This document shows positions 7,916 to 16,781 of a DNA stretch of 64,000 bases, in pieces (position 1 is the stretch's first letter; every line of letters begins with the position of its first letter). The notes below the pieces were generated by a model. The model searched no databases. It saw only the letters and a program-made list of their open reading frames with translations, and was not told the origin of the DNA. Source of the stretch: Limnocylindrus sp040397235 (GTDB lineage Bacteria > Chloroflexota > Limnocylindria > Limnocylindrales > Limnocylindraceae); contig JBBAWH010000001.1 of the NCBI GenBank assembly GCA_040397235.1, positions 62,001-126,000 of the forward strand, given 5' to 3'. Both the position numbers and the translations under genes were made by a program.

Positions 7916-9523
7916 GTGCATCTGCCCACTGTGACCCAGGCCCCGTTGCCGCGACGGCGCAGCCTCTTTACGCTCGCGCTCGCACTCCTGCTTGCCGCCG
8001 CGTGTGGCACCTCTGCTGCGCCGTCGGGGGCGAGCGGAGATCCTTCGGCTAGCGCAAGCCCCTCATCGACCAGCGACACACGGAGCCCGCTGATCCCCGT
8101 TGCCGGATACCGCAGCACCCTCACCGCGCTCACGAGCGTTGGGGTCGCGCGCCTCACTGAGGTCGGGGGGAAGCTACCGATCACCAAACTGATCCTGATT
8201 GCGCCGGAGTCGAGCGCCATCCTTGCGGCACTCGGCCTCTCGCCCACCTCAATCACATCTCGCCTGACACTCGTCGCGGACCGCACCGCCCTCAAGGCGG
8301 CACTCGCCGCCGATGAGAAGGCGGCAGGATTCGTGCGGCTCGCCGCCCTTGAGCCCGCGCTGCGCACCCTTACGTGGGAGGGGGCCGCAATCGTTGGCGT
8401 GCAGCGCGTTGCATCGCTGGCCGATTGGCCGCTGCGCGCCGAGCTTCCCCTCGACGCATCGATTCCTGCAGATTGGCTCTCCGGTCCGCTCGCGTACGAT
8501 CCTGCAACCGCATGGACTCTGGCAGCTGGTGGCGACATCCTGCTTGACCGTGGCGTTTCAGCCAACGCGAAGCGCTCAAAGCGTGGGGCAGATTCGCTCT
8601 TTGATGGCGGATTTGCCGATATCACTGGCACAACCTGTTGCAGCCAATTTGGCGTGCCACGTGTCGCCGCGCGCTACGTAAGCGGTGGCGGCATCAACGG
8701 CCTGATGCGCTCACTCTTCCAGCAGGCAGATCTCTCGATCGCGAACCTTGAATCGCCAACACCGAAGAAGTGGCGCCAACACAACTCAGGTACAACCTTC
8801 ACGGGAAACCCCGCGCTTCTGCGGGTGGTGAAAGAGGCGGGCTTTGATTTCCTCTCGCTGGCAAACAATCACATCGGCGATGGGGGCGTCTATCGCATCC
8901 CCGAGACTATTGCCGCTGTAAAAGCTGCCGGCATGGGCAGCGGTGGTGCGGGGGCAAACCTTGCTGAGGCGCAGCGCCCGTGGCTCACCGACGTTGGTGG
9001 CATCACCGTGGGCATCGTTGCAGTCGACCAGGTAAACCCGAGCACGCACGCGCGGGCAAACCGGCCGGGGAGTGCGCCGATTGGGGTCCTTGAGATGCGC
9101 GCCTCCATTGCGGCGGCTCGCGCCGCTGGTGCAGACGTCGTCATCGTTTTCCCGCACTGGGGCTTGGAGTTCCAGGCGCAGCCGACCGCCTCACAGCGTA
9201 GGTTTGCCAAGCGGGCTATCGAGGCTGGTGCCGACATGATCCTTGGATCGCACTCGCACTGGGCGAGTGCCATGGAGATCATCAGCGACAAGCCGGTCTT
9301 CTACTCCATGGGCAACTTCGTCTTTGACCAGAACTGGTCCGTTGAAACGTCCGAGGGGCTCGTTATTGAATCAACATTCGTGGGATCACGGCTGGTCAGC
9401 ACACGCATGTTGCCGACGGTCATCCTCAATCAGTCGCAGCCAAACTTCGTCGATGTCGCCACCGATGGCGTACCGATCATGAATCGAGTCTGGAAGGGCT
9501 CAAAGGGCCTGCCTCGCTGGTAG
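7916..9523 (+). CDS. CapA-family (PGA_cap) lipoprotein, metallophosphatase-like
   Basis: The protein has 535 residues. A basic N-terminus (PRRRS) and hydrophobic run end in the lipobox LAAAC, with Cys30 as the likely lipidation site, so it is probably anchored outside the membrane. About 170 less conserved residues follow. The CapA domain has AAGGDILLDRGV, NLESP, SLANNHIGDGG, FPHWGLE, GSHSHW and YSMGNFVFDQ, the usual metallophosphatase-type His, Asp and Asn motifs. CapA proteins take part in poly-gamma-glutamate capsule formation in bacilli, but many homologues occur without cap genes, and none are seen here. The role in this organism is therefore unknown. Confidence 0.82.
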   Translation: MHLPTVTQAPLPRRRSLFTLALALLLAAACGTSAAPSGASGDPSASASPSSTSDTRSPLIPVAGYRSTLTALTSVGVARLTEVGGKLPITKLILIAPESSAILAALGLSPTSITSRLTLVADRTALKAALAADEKAAGFVRLAALEPALRTLTWEGAAIVGVQRVASLADWPLRAELPLDASIPADWLSGPLAYDPATAWTLAAGGDILLDRGVSANAKRSKRGADSLFDGGFADITGTTCCSQFGVPRVAARYVSGGGINGLMRSLFQQADLSIANLESPTPKKWRQHNSGTTFTGNPALLRVVKEAGFDFLSLANNHIGDGGVYRIPETIAAVKAAGMGSGGAGANLAEAQRPWLTDVGGITVGIVAVDQVNPSTHARANRPGSAPIGVLEMRASIAAARAAGADVVIVFPHWGLEFQAQPTASQRRFAKRAIEAGADMILGSHSHWASAMEIISDKPVFYSMGNFVFDQNWSVETSEGLVIESTFVGSRLVSTRMLPTVILNQSQPNFVDVATDGVPIMNRVWKGSKGLPRW

Positions 9524-9539
9524 CCCGAGCTCTACGTCT

Positions 9540-9956
9540 CTAAGAGTCGAGCGACTCGTTCTTCTCTAGGTCCACGACAGCGGTGCGCAGGCCGATCGGC
9601 TCACGTCCTGAGAGCAGCGCCTCAGCGATGGCAAGGTCGGGATCCTCCTCCTCGCCTTCGTCAGCGGCGTGGGCACCCGCCCCCTCGTGCGTTAGAAGGC
9701 GGGTCTCGCCCTCCTCAGAAGAGATGCCCACTGCGGCCACCAGGCGGGAATCCAGTGAGGCGGCAAAGTCGTGCTCGCGCTCGAGCTCAGCGGCGATCGC
9801 CTCAATGAGGGTCTCCTCGGTAAAGGTTTCCATCACCCGACTCCGGGCGGTCTCCACCATTGCCAAGAACTCGCTCGGGGCGAAAGCCTCGTCGTGGGCG
9901 AGGGTCATGCCGATAGCGAGTTCGTCGTCCGCCTCGTGAAGTTCATAGAAGTACAC
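9540..9956 (-). CDS. Conserved hypothetical acidic protein
   Basis: The protein has 138 residues from GTG 9956. It begins VYFYELHEADDELAIGMTLA, a start I associate with uncharacterised Chloroflexota proteins (low certainty). It has a helical, acidic middle (TLIEAIAAELEREHDFAA) and an Asp/Glu-rich segment (EGEEEDPD) near the C-terminus. The frame is open 35 codons further upstream, but GTG 9956 is preferred because conservation seems to begin there and TAGCCT lies 7 nt upstream. There is no signal peptide or membrane segment. Function unknown. Confidence 0.6.
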   Translation of the reverse strand: MYFYELHEADDELAIGMTLAHDEAFAPSEFLAMVETARSRVMETFTEETLIEAIAAELEREHDFAASLDSRLVAAVGISSEEGETRLLTHEGAGAHAADEGEEEDPDLAIAEALLSGREPIGLRTAVVDLEKNESLDS

Positions 9957-9963
9957 GCCGCGC

Positions 9964-9969
9964 AGGCTA
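9964..9969 (-). promoter_or_regulatory. Putative leaderless -10 element of the acidic hypothetical gene
   Basis: On the minus strand TAGCCT is followed by 7 nt and then GTG 9956. It supports the shorter start for this gene. Motif match only. Confidence 0.35.
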
Positions 9970-9991
9970 GCACCCCGCGCAGCGCCCCTGC

Positions 9992-10020
9992 TTGACGCCG
10001 ATGGATATGGCGCGGAGACT
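9992..10020 (+). promoter_or_regulatory. Putative -35/-10 promoter of the DivIC-like gene
   Basis: TTGACG (9992-9997) is separated by 17 bp from GAGACT (10015-10020), which is followed by 6 nt and ATG 10027. This is one of the few sites here with a good -35 box. The spacing predicts a leaderless transcript. Confidence 0.5.
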
Positions 10021-10026
10021 GGGGTC

Positions 10027-10431
10027 ATGAGGGTCATGATTCGCCGACGCACCAGCACCACGCGCGGCGCCCTGATCTTCCTCGGGCAGGCCCTGCTGGT
10101 GACGCTCTTCGTCGTGGAGTTTGGGCGAAATCTGATCGGCGTGATTCAGGTGAATACGCGGTTGGCGCAGCTGCGCGACGAGACGGCGGCGCTCCAAGCT
10201 CGGGCCGACGCACTTACTGCGGAGCGGGTGCTCCTCGAGGACGCCGCCTTCCTCGAGTTGGTTGCGCGCGGCTACAGCCTCGGCTCCACTGTGGAACGCC
10301 CGTTCGTCTTAGCGGCTGATGCGGCACCACTTCCAGAGGATGCTCCGGGGTCTGGCGCACGGCGGTTCAGCCCTGATGCGCCAACTCGCTCGCCGCTCGA
10401 CGCGTGGCTCGACCTGCTCCTCGGGAGCTAA
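10027..10431 (+). CDS. Septum formation initiator-like protein (DivIC/FtsB type)
   Basis: The protein has 134 residues. A basic cytoplasmic start (RRRTSTTR) is followed by one membrane segment (about 15-37) and a coiled coil (about 40-75: LAQLRDETAALQARADALTA). Then comes ARGYSLGSTVERPF, which resembles the short conserved end of DivIC/FtsB proteins that act in the divisome. The tail is Pro/Ala-rich. Family assignment rests on architecture more than on sequence, so it is moderate. The ATG at 10036 is an alternative start. Its neighbours give no division context. Confidence 0.6.
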   Translation: MRVMIRRRTSTTRGALIFLGQALLVTLFVVEFGRNLIGVIQVNTRLAQLRDETAALQARADALTAERVLLEDAAFLELVARGYSLGSTVERPFVLAADAAPLPEDAPGSGARRFSPDAPTRSPLDAWLDLLLGS

Positions 10432-10437
10432 GCCGAA

Positions 10438-11970
10438 CTACCTCTTCGGGTCTCCGAAGATCGTCCAGTGCCAGCCCTTCTCGGCCTCGCCAGTGATCTC
10501 AATTGCTACGTGCTTGATCTGCGTGTACTCCTCAAAGGAGTAGCGGCTGAGGTCCTTGCCGAATCCCGACTGCTTGAAGCCACCATGCGGCATCTCGCTC
10601 AGGAAGGGGAGATGGTCGTTGATCAGCACCGAACCGAAGTTGAGCGCCGCCGCCATGCGATGGGCGCGCGCCACATCACTCGTCCAGCAGCTGGAGGCGA
10701 GGCCATACGGCGTGTCGTTTGCGAGGGCGATCGCTTCGGCCTCGTCGCTGAATGGGAGAGCCACGAGCACCGGACCGAAGACCTCCTGCTGCACAATCTC
10801 GCTGAACTGCTGCGCGCCGACGATGAGCGTTGGCGCGAAGTAGGCACCCTCGGCTGGGACGCCCTTCGGCTGCGCACTGCCGCCCACCACGATCCGCGCC
10901 CCTGCGGCAACGGCGCGGTCAACGTAGCCAGCGACTCGATCGCGATGCGTGCGCGAGATGAGCGAGCCGAGATCTGTCGCCGGATCAAAAGGGTCACCGA
11001 TGCGCACCTGCGCGGTGAGCTCAGCAATGCGGGCCACGAGGCGGTCGAAGATGTCGCTTTGCGCGTAGAGGCGCGTGGCTGCGGTGCAGTCCTGACCAGC
11101 GTTGACGAAGGCCCCAGCGATCGCTCCTCGCGCGGCGGCCTCAATGTCGGCGTCGGTAAAGACAACGAACGGCGCCTTACCACCAAGCTCTAGATGCAGA
11201 CGCTTCAGCGTTGGCGCGCCGGCAGCCATCAGCTCTCGACCAGTTGCGCTATCGCCCGTGAGGGCGATGATGTCGATGCGCGGATCTGCGGCGAATTGCG
11301 CGCCGATTTCGGCACCTGGTCCGGTGATGACATTGACGACGCCCGCCGGGAAGCCGACTTCGCGCGCCAACTCTGCCAGCCGTAGTGCTGCGAGCGGTGT
11401 GGCGCTGGCTGGCTTCATGACGACGGTGTTGCCGGCGGCCAGCGCGGGCGCCGCCTGCCAGACCGCCATGGCGAGCGGATAGTTCCACGGCGCGATCAGT
11501 GCGGCAACGCCGATCGGCTCCCGCCGAATCATGGAGGTGTGGTTGCCGGTGTATTCACCTGCGGCGATCCCGTCGGGGGTACGCAGGACGCCAGCGAAGT
11601 AGCGCAAATGGTCAACGACGGCAGGAATGTCGCCGTCGCGTCGCAGTTTGCGCGCGGTGCCCGTCTGCCACACCTCAAGATCGGCAAAGTGATCCGCCTC
11701 GCGTTCAACCGCGTCGGCCAGTGCGAGAAGGAGTCGCGCGCGCTCGGCTGGGAGCGTCGTGCGCCAGCCTCCAGTATCAAACGCACGTCGAGCTGCAGCG
11801 ATGGCGGCGTCAACGTCGGTGGCCGAAGCGTGTGGGATTTCGCCGATCGCTGCGCCCGTGGCGGGGTGGCGCAGGGTGAAGGTTCGCCCGCCGGCAGCCC
11901 CACATGAGGCGCCGTCAATCAGCATCGTTGGGGTGAACGGGGGAGTTGCCCCTGGTGCGCGACTTGTCAT
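10438..11970 (-). CDS. NAD-dependent aldehyde dehydrogenase, gamma-aminobutyraldehyde dehydrogenase type
   Basis: The protein has 510 residues, the normal ALDH length. It shows PWNYPLAM, the GDSATG nucleotide-binding loop, the general-base Glu in LELGGKAP and the catalytic Cys in NAGQDCTA. The segments AAGEYTGNHTSMIRREPIGV, NAGQDCTAATRLYAQ and SEMPHGGFKQSGFGKDLS closely follow E. coli PatD as I remember it, which oxidises 4-aminobutyraldehyde to GABA in putrescine breakdown. This suggests, but does not prove, that substrate. It would fit with the ureohydrolase at 4.4 kb, though no putrescine aminotransferase is visible. TACCCT lies 6 nt before the ATG. Confidence 0.85.
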   Translation of the reverse strand: MTSRAPGATPPFTPTMLIDGASCGAAGGRTFTLRHPATGAAIGEIPHASATDVDAAIAAARRAFDTGGWRTTLPAERARLLLALADAVEREADHFADLEVWQTGTARKLRRDGDIPAVVDHLRYFAGVLRTPDGIAAGEYTGNHTSMIRREPIGVAALIAPWNYPLAMAVWQAAPALAAGNTVVMKPASATPLAALRLAELAREVGFPAGVVNVITGPGAEIGAQFAADPRIDIIALTGDSATGRELMAAGAPTLKRLHLELGGKAPFVVFTDADIEAAARGAIAGAFVNAGQDCTAATRLYAQSDIFDRLVARIAELTAQVRIGDPFDPATDLGSLISRTHRDRVAGYVDRAVAAGARIVVGGSAQPKGVPAEGAYFAPTLIVGAQQFSEIVQQEVFGPVLVALPFSDEAEAIALANDTPYGLASSCWTSDVARAHRMAAALNFGSVLINDHLPFLSEMPHGGFKQSGFGKDLSRYSFEEYTQIKHVAIEITGEAEKGWHWTIFGDPKR

Positions 11971-11976
11971 GAGCGA

Positions 11977-11982
11977 AGGGTA
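11977..11982 (-). promoter_or_regulatory. Putative leaderless -10 element of the PatD-type ALDH gene
   Basis: On the minus strand TACCCT is followed by 6 nt and ATG 11970. It lies in the 60-bp gap between two divergent ALDH genes, each with its own hexamer. Confidence 0.45.
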
Positions 11983-12018
11983 GGCGATACGCCGCGTCGC
12001 TGGAAGTGGTGGGCGCGC

Positions 12019-12024
12019 TAGGAT
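12019..12024 (+). promoter_or_regulatory. Putative leaderless -10 element of the deoC-linked ALDH gene
   Basis: TAGGAT is followed by 6 nt and ATG 12031. It confirms the long N-terminus as the likely start. No clear -35 box. Confidence 0.5.
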
Positions 12025-12030
12025 GCACCT

Positions 12031-13590
<1,560 letters not shown>

Positions 13591-13592
13591 TC

Positions 13593-14531
13593 ATGGGGAA
13601 GAAGTCGAAGCGCACTGAGAAGCTCAACCTCCCGCTGGCGATTGAGTCAGAGAGCTCCGAGCGTCTTGAGGTGCGCCGCACCGCCAAGCTCTATATCGGC
13701 GGCGCATTCCCACGGAGCGAATCTGGTCGAAGCCAAGAGGTTCAACTCGCAAAGGGCGGCGTCGCCAACATTGCACGCGGCTCGCGCAAGGACCTGCGTG
13801 AAGCGGTGCGCGTTGCGCGAATCGCCGCCGAGCCGTGGGCCGCACGCACCGCAATGGTGCGCGGGCAGATCCTCTATCGCGTTGCCGAACTGATGGAGGG
13901 TCGCGCGGCGCAGTTCCGCGATGACCTGATCAGTCACGGCGCATCGAAGTCTGACGCGGCAGCAGAGGTCTCCGCCGCTATCGATCGCATGGTCTGGTAC
14001 GCAGGCTGGCCCGACAAGCTCTCTGCCGTACTTGGCGGCACCAATCCCGTCGCCTCATCGCACTTCGTCTTCACCCTGCCAGAGCCGACCGGCGTTATCG
14101 CCTCCATCGCCCCTGAGGCATCGCCGCTCCTCGGCCTCGTCTCGCGTCTCGGCGGCATCCTCGCTGGAGCGAACGTGGCGATTGTGTTGGCGAGCGAATC
14201 GGCGCCGCTCCCCGCCGTCACCCTGGCTGAAACACTCGCCGTGAGCGATGTGCCGGCGGGCGTGGTGAACATCATCACCGCACGCCGAGCCGAACTGCTG
14301 CCGCACCTGGTGCGTCACGCCGATATCGATGGGTTCGACCTGTGGGGCTGCCCCGACGCACTGCTCGTCGAGGCGGAGCAGGGTGCCGCCGAGCACGTCG
14401 CCCGCGTCGCGCGTCGCCCGCATGGGGCGAAGGATCGCGCCGACGCCTTTGATGGCGAGCGCGGCGAGCGCATCGACGGCATCACCGCCTTCCTTGAAAT
14501 GAAGACCGTCTGGCACCCAATCGGCTCCTAG
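13593..14531 (+). CDS. Short ALDH-like protein lacking the catalytic domain
   Basis: The protein has 312 residues, about 60% of a normal ALDH. A basic start (GKKSKRTEKLN) leads into KLYIGGAFPRSESGRS and the N-terminal ALDH domain, with PEPTGVIASIAPEASPLL in place of the usual PWNxP loop. After VPAGVVNIITARRAELLPHL the ELGGK segment and the catalytic Cys region are missing; the protein ends with FLEMKTVWHPIGS. The one Cys left (GCPDAL) is not at the catalytic position. The reading frame is intact and the composition normal, so this looks like a maintained pseudoenzyme or partner subunit and not decay. It follows the active ALDH by 2 nt, with AGGAG upstream. Confidence 0.75.
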   Translation: MGKKSKRTEKLNLPLAIESESSERLEVRRTAKLYIGGAFPRSESGRSQEVQLAKGGVANIARGSRKDLREAVRVARIAAEPWAARTAMVRGQILYRVAELMEGRAAQFRDDLISHGASKSDAAAEVSAAIDRMVWYAGWPDKLSAVLGGTNPVASSHFVFTLPEPTGVIASIAPEASPLLGLVSRLGGILAGANVAIVLASESAPLPAVTLAETLAVSDVPAGVVNIITARRAELLPHLVRHADIDGFDLWGCPDALLVEAEQGAAEHVARVARRPHGAKDRADAFDGERGERIDGITAFLEMKTVWHPIGS

Positions 14532-14541
14532 CCGACGCCCC

Positions 14542-14558
14542 CGCGCCGGTGAGGCGCG
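14542..14558. terminator. Hairpin between convergent ALDH-like and deoC genes
   Basis: CGCGCC (14542-14547) and GGCGCG (14553-14558) form a perfect 6-bp stem with a 5-nt loop in the 41-nt gap between two convergent genes. There is no T-run on either side, so terminator activity is only suggested by position. Confidence 0.3.
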
Positions 14559-14572
14559 CCGATCAGTACGTG

Positions 14573-15508
14573 CTAGTCGAGGGTGAAGTCGTCCGGATCG
14601 GCGTAGGCGCCCGTCACCTCTTTTTCGAGCTGCATCAGCAGGTCGTTCACCAGGCTCGATGCGCCGAAACGGAAGCGGTCGGGGGTGAGCCAGTCAGGGC
14701 CGAGCGTCTCGTGGACGACCACCAAGTATTGAATCGCCTCTTTCGCCGTTCGAATCCCTCCGGCCGGCTTCATGCCCACCACCTTGCCGGTGCGGTTCCA
14801 ATGTTCGCGAATGGTCTCCAGCATGACGAGGGTCACCGGGAGCGTCGCCGCCGGTGTGACCTTGCCCGTTGAGGTCTTGATGAAGTCGCCGCCGGCGGCG
14901 ATGGCGAGTGCAGATGCGCGCCGAACATCGTCATAGGTGCCCAGCTCGCCCGTCTCGAGGATGACCTTCAGATGCGCAGGGCCGCAGGCCTCTTTTACGG
15001 CGACGATCTCGTCCCACACCTTGGCGTAATCACCGGCAAGGAAGGCGCCGCGGTCGATGACCATGTCAATCTCGTCGGCACCAGCGGCAACCGCGTACTT
15101 CGTTTCGGCAATCTTGAGGTCGATCCACGAGCGCCCGCTCGGGAAGGCGGTGGCGACAGCGGCAACCTTGACGCCGCTCCCCTTGAGCGCCTCTTTCGCT
15201 ACGCCAACGAGGTCTGGGTAGCAGCAGAGTGCCGCGACCGAGGGCATTGACGTATCGCCAGGGAGCGGGCGCATCGCCTTGGTCGCCAGCTGGCGGATCT
15301 TCCCAGGCGTGTCTCTCCCTTCGAGGGTGGTGAGGTCGCACATGCTTAGCGCTAGGCGCAGCGCCCACACCTTGGAAGACTTCTTAATGGAGCGCGTCTT
15401 GAGGGTGGCGACACGCTCCTCAATGCCAACACGGTCAACGGGGGTCGCGTCACGGAGCCAGGCCCCGAGCGCTCGCGAATCTGTAGCAACCGGTAGTGAT
15501 GAGGTCAT
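14573..15508 (-). CDS. deoC: Deoxyribose-phosphate aldolase
   Basis: The protein has 311 residues and cleaves 2-deoxyribose-5-phosphate to glyceraldehyde-3-phosphate and acetaldehyde. The (beta/alpha)8 class I aldolase motifs are clear: GADEIDMVIDRGA, LKVILETGEL and GDFIKTSTGK, whose Lys211 would form the Schiff base, then VGMKPAGGIR with the second conserved Lys. At about 310 residues it belongs to the longer DeoC group, with a helical N-terminal extension. I chose ATG 15508, preceded by GATACT at 6 nt, over much longer upstream frames that read through the adenosine deaminase gene. Confidence 0.93.
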   Translation of the reverse strand: MTSSLPVATDSRALGAWLRDATPVDRVGIEERVATLKTRSIKKSSKVWALRLALSMCDLTTLEGRDTPGKIRQLATKAMRPLPGDTSMPSVAALCCYPDLVGVAKEALKGSGVKVAAVATAFPSGRSWIDLKIAETKYAVAAGADEIDMVIDRGAFLAGDYAKVWDEIVAVKEACGPAHLKVILETGELGTYDDVRRASALAIAAGGDFIKTSTGKVTPAATLPVTLVMLETIREHWNRTGKVVGMKPAGGIRTAKEAIQYLVVVHETLGPDWLTPDRFRFGASSLVNDLLMQLEKEVTGAYADPDDFTLD

Positions 15509-15514
15509 AGTGGG

Positions 15515-15520
15515 AGTATC
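15515..15520 (-). promoter_or_regulatory. Putative leaderless -10 element of deoC
   Basis: On the minus strand GATACT is followed by 6 nt and ATG 15508. It lies in the 77-bp region shared with the divergent adenosine deaminase gene. Confidence 0.35.
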
Positions 15521-15585
15521 CTCTCTCTCGCGGAGATGCGCACGCGGGTGCGCAGCCTGCGAGACAACGCGAGGGGAGGGGAGCA

Positions 15586-16632
15586 GTGGAGTTCCAGCGT
15601 GCCGATGATGCGCGTCGCCTCTTCTTTGAGATGCCGAAGCCTGAGCTTCATCTCCACCTTGATGGCTCACTGGATCCGGCCTTGGCCCTTGAACTTGCCG
15701 CAACGCGCAACGTTGATGCCCCGCGGGATTGGGCAGGGATGCGCGCCGCCCTCGTCGCCCCGGAGCGCTGCGCCGATCAGGCCGATCTCTTGCGCGCATT
15801 CGACCTGCCAATCGCCCTCCTGCAAGATGCCGAGGCGCTCGATCGCGCCGCTGAGCAGTTGGTGCGCGTCAAAGCTGCAGAGCACGTCGCCTACCTTGAA
15901 ATGCGCTGGGGGCCACACCTCCACACCGCGAAAGGGCTCACGCAGTCGCAAGTGATCGCCGCCGTTGCGGCGGGCGCGCGACGCGCCTCCGCAGAAACTG
16001 GCATCGAGGTGCGCTTGATCGTCACCGCCCTTCGCTCGCACTCGCTGGAAGAGAATCGCAGCCTCGCAACTGCAGCAGTTGCCGCTCAAGACATCGGCGT
16101 CGTGGGGTTCGATCTTGCTGGTCGTGAGGCCGCCTTCCCTGACCCTCTCACATTCAAAGAGTCATTCGACATCGCGCGCAGCGGTGGACTCGCTATCACC
16201 CTCCATGCAGGGGAGTGGGGCGGCGCGGCGCAGGTGCGTCGCGCCCTAGAGGTGCAGCCGGCGCGCATCGCCCATGGCGGCGTCGCCGTTGATGACCCAT
16301 CGCTCTGCGCCGAGCTCGCCGCGCGCAACGTCTCTCTCGACCTCTGTCCTACCAGCAATACGCAGGCCGCCATCGTTCCGGGCTACGGAGATTTCCCAAT
16401 CGCCGAGCTGCGCCACCACGGCGTGCCAATCACCCTCAATACCGACGACCTGGTGGTGAGCGACATCACCCTCTCAGAGGAGTACCTCCATGTGCATCGT
16501 CGGCTGGGGCTCCCCGCGTCAGACCTGATTGCCCTGGCGCGAACCGGCTACGACTTCGCCTTCGCCGAGCAGGGAACCAAAACCCGCCTCAGGAACGCCC
16601 TGGAGACGTGGCTATCGCAGCGGGGTATGTAA
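15586..16632 (+). CDS. add: Adenosine deaminase
   Basis: The protein has 348 residues. The zinc-site motifs are HLHLDG near the N-terminus, THLHAGEWGG-type (ITLHAGEWGG) with the catalytic Glu, RIAHGG, LDLCPTSN and TLNTDDLVVS with the metal-binding Asp. It should convert adenosine or deoxyadenosine to inosine or deoxyinosine; adenine or MTA-type relatives cannot be fully excluded. The start GTG 15586 follows a purine-rich site (GAGGGGAGGGGA), so this mRNA seems leadered. It sits directly before the nucleoside transporter genes. Confidence 0.88.
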   Translation: MEFQRADDARRLFFEMPKPELHLHLDGSLDPALALELAATRNVDAPRDWAGMRAALVAPERCADQADLLRAFDLPIALLQDAEALDRAAEQLVRVKAAEHVAYLEMRWGPHLHTAKGLTQSQVIAAVAAGARRASAETGIEVRLIVTALRSHSLEENRSLATAAVAAQDIGVVGFDLAGREAAFPDPLTFKESFDIARSGGLAITLHAGEWGGAAQVRRALEVQPARIAHGGVAVDDPSLCAELAARNVSLDLCPTSNTQAAIVPGYGDFPIAELRHHGVPITLNTDDLVVSDITLSEEYLHVHRRLGLPASDLIALARTGYDFAFAEQGTKTRLRNALETWLSQRGM

Positions 16633-16694
16633 CAGAGCCGCAACCTTCCTCGCTACCCAATTGCAATGCGTGCGCATATCCCGCCGTTATGAGG

Positions 16695-16727
16695 CACAAT
16701 GCCGCCACGGTCAGCGAATGGCTGACC
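16695..16727 (+). promoter_or_regulatory. Candidate promoter and operator-like inverted repeat before the nucleoside transporter
   Basis: The 149-nt gap before the lipoprotein gene holds a CACAAT hexamer (16695-16700) and, just after it, a perfect inverted repeat GGTCAGC-GAATG-GCTGACC (16709-16727). The repeat would begin around +2 of a transcript from that hexamer. It could be a repressor site or a leader hairpin. Neither a known riboswitch nor a clear -35 was recognised. Confidence 0.35.
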
Positions 16728-16781
16728 TGCTCGGCGCCGTGGGCGTCTGAGCAAAAGAAAATAGCGGAGGGCTACATACAT

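Noticed and set aside
10468..11193. 241-codon frame antisense to the PatD-type ALDH
   Set aside because: Shadow of the ALDH gene; no support from start signals.
16633..16781. Riboswitch before the nucleoside transporter
   Set aside because: The leader has hairpins but none of the conserved core bases of purine or other known riboswitches that I can recognise.
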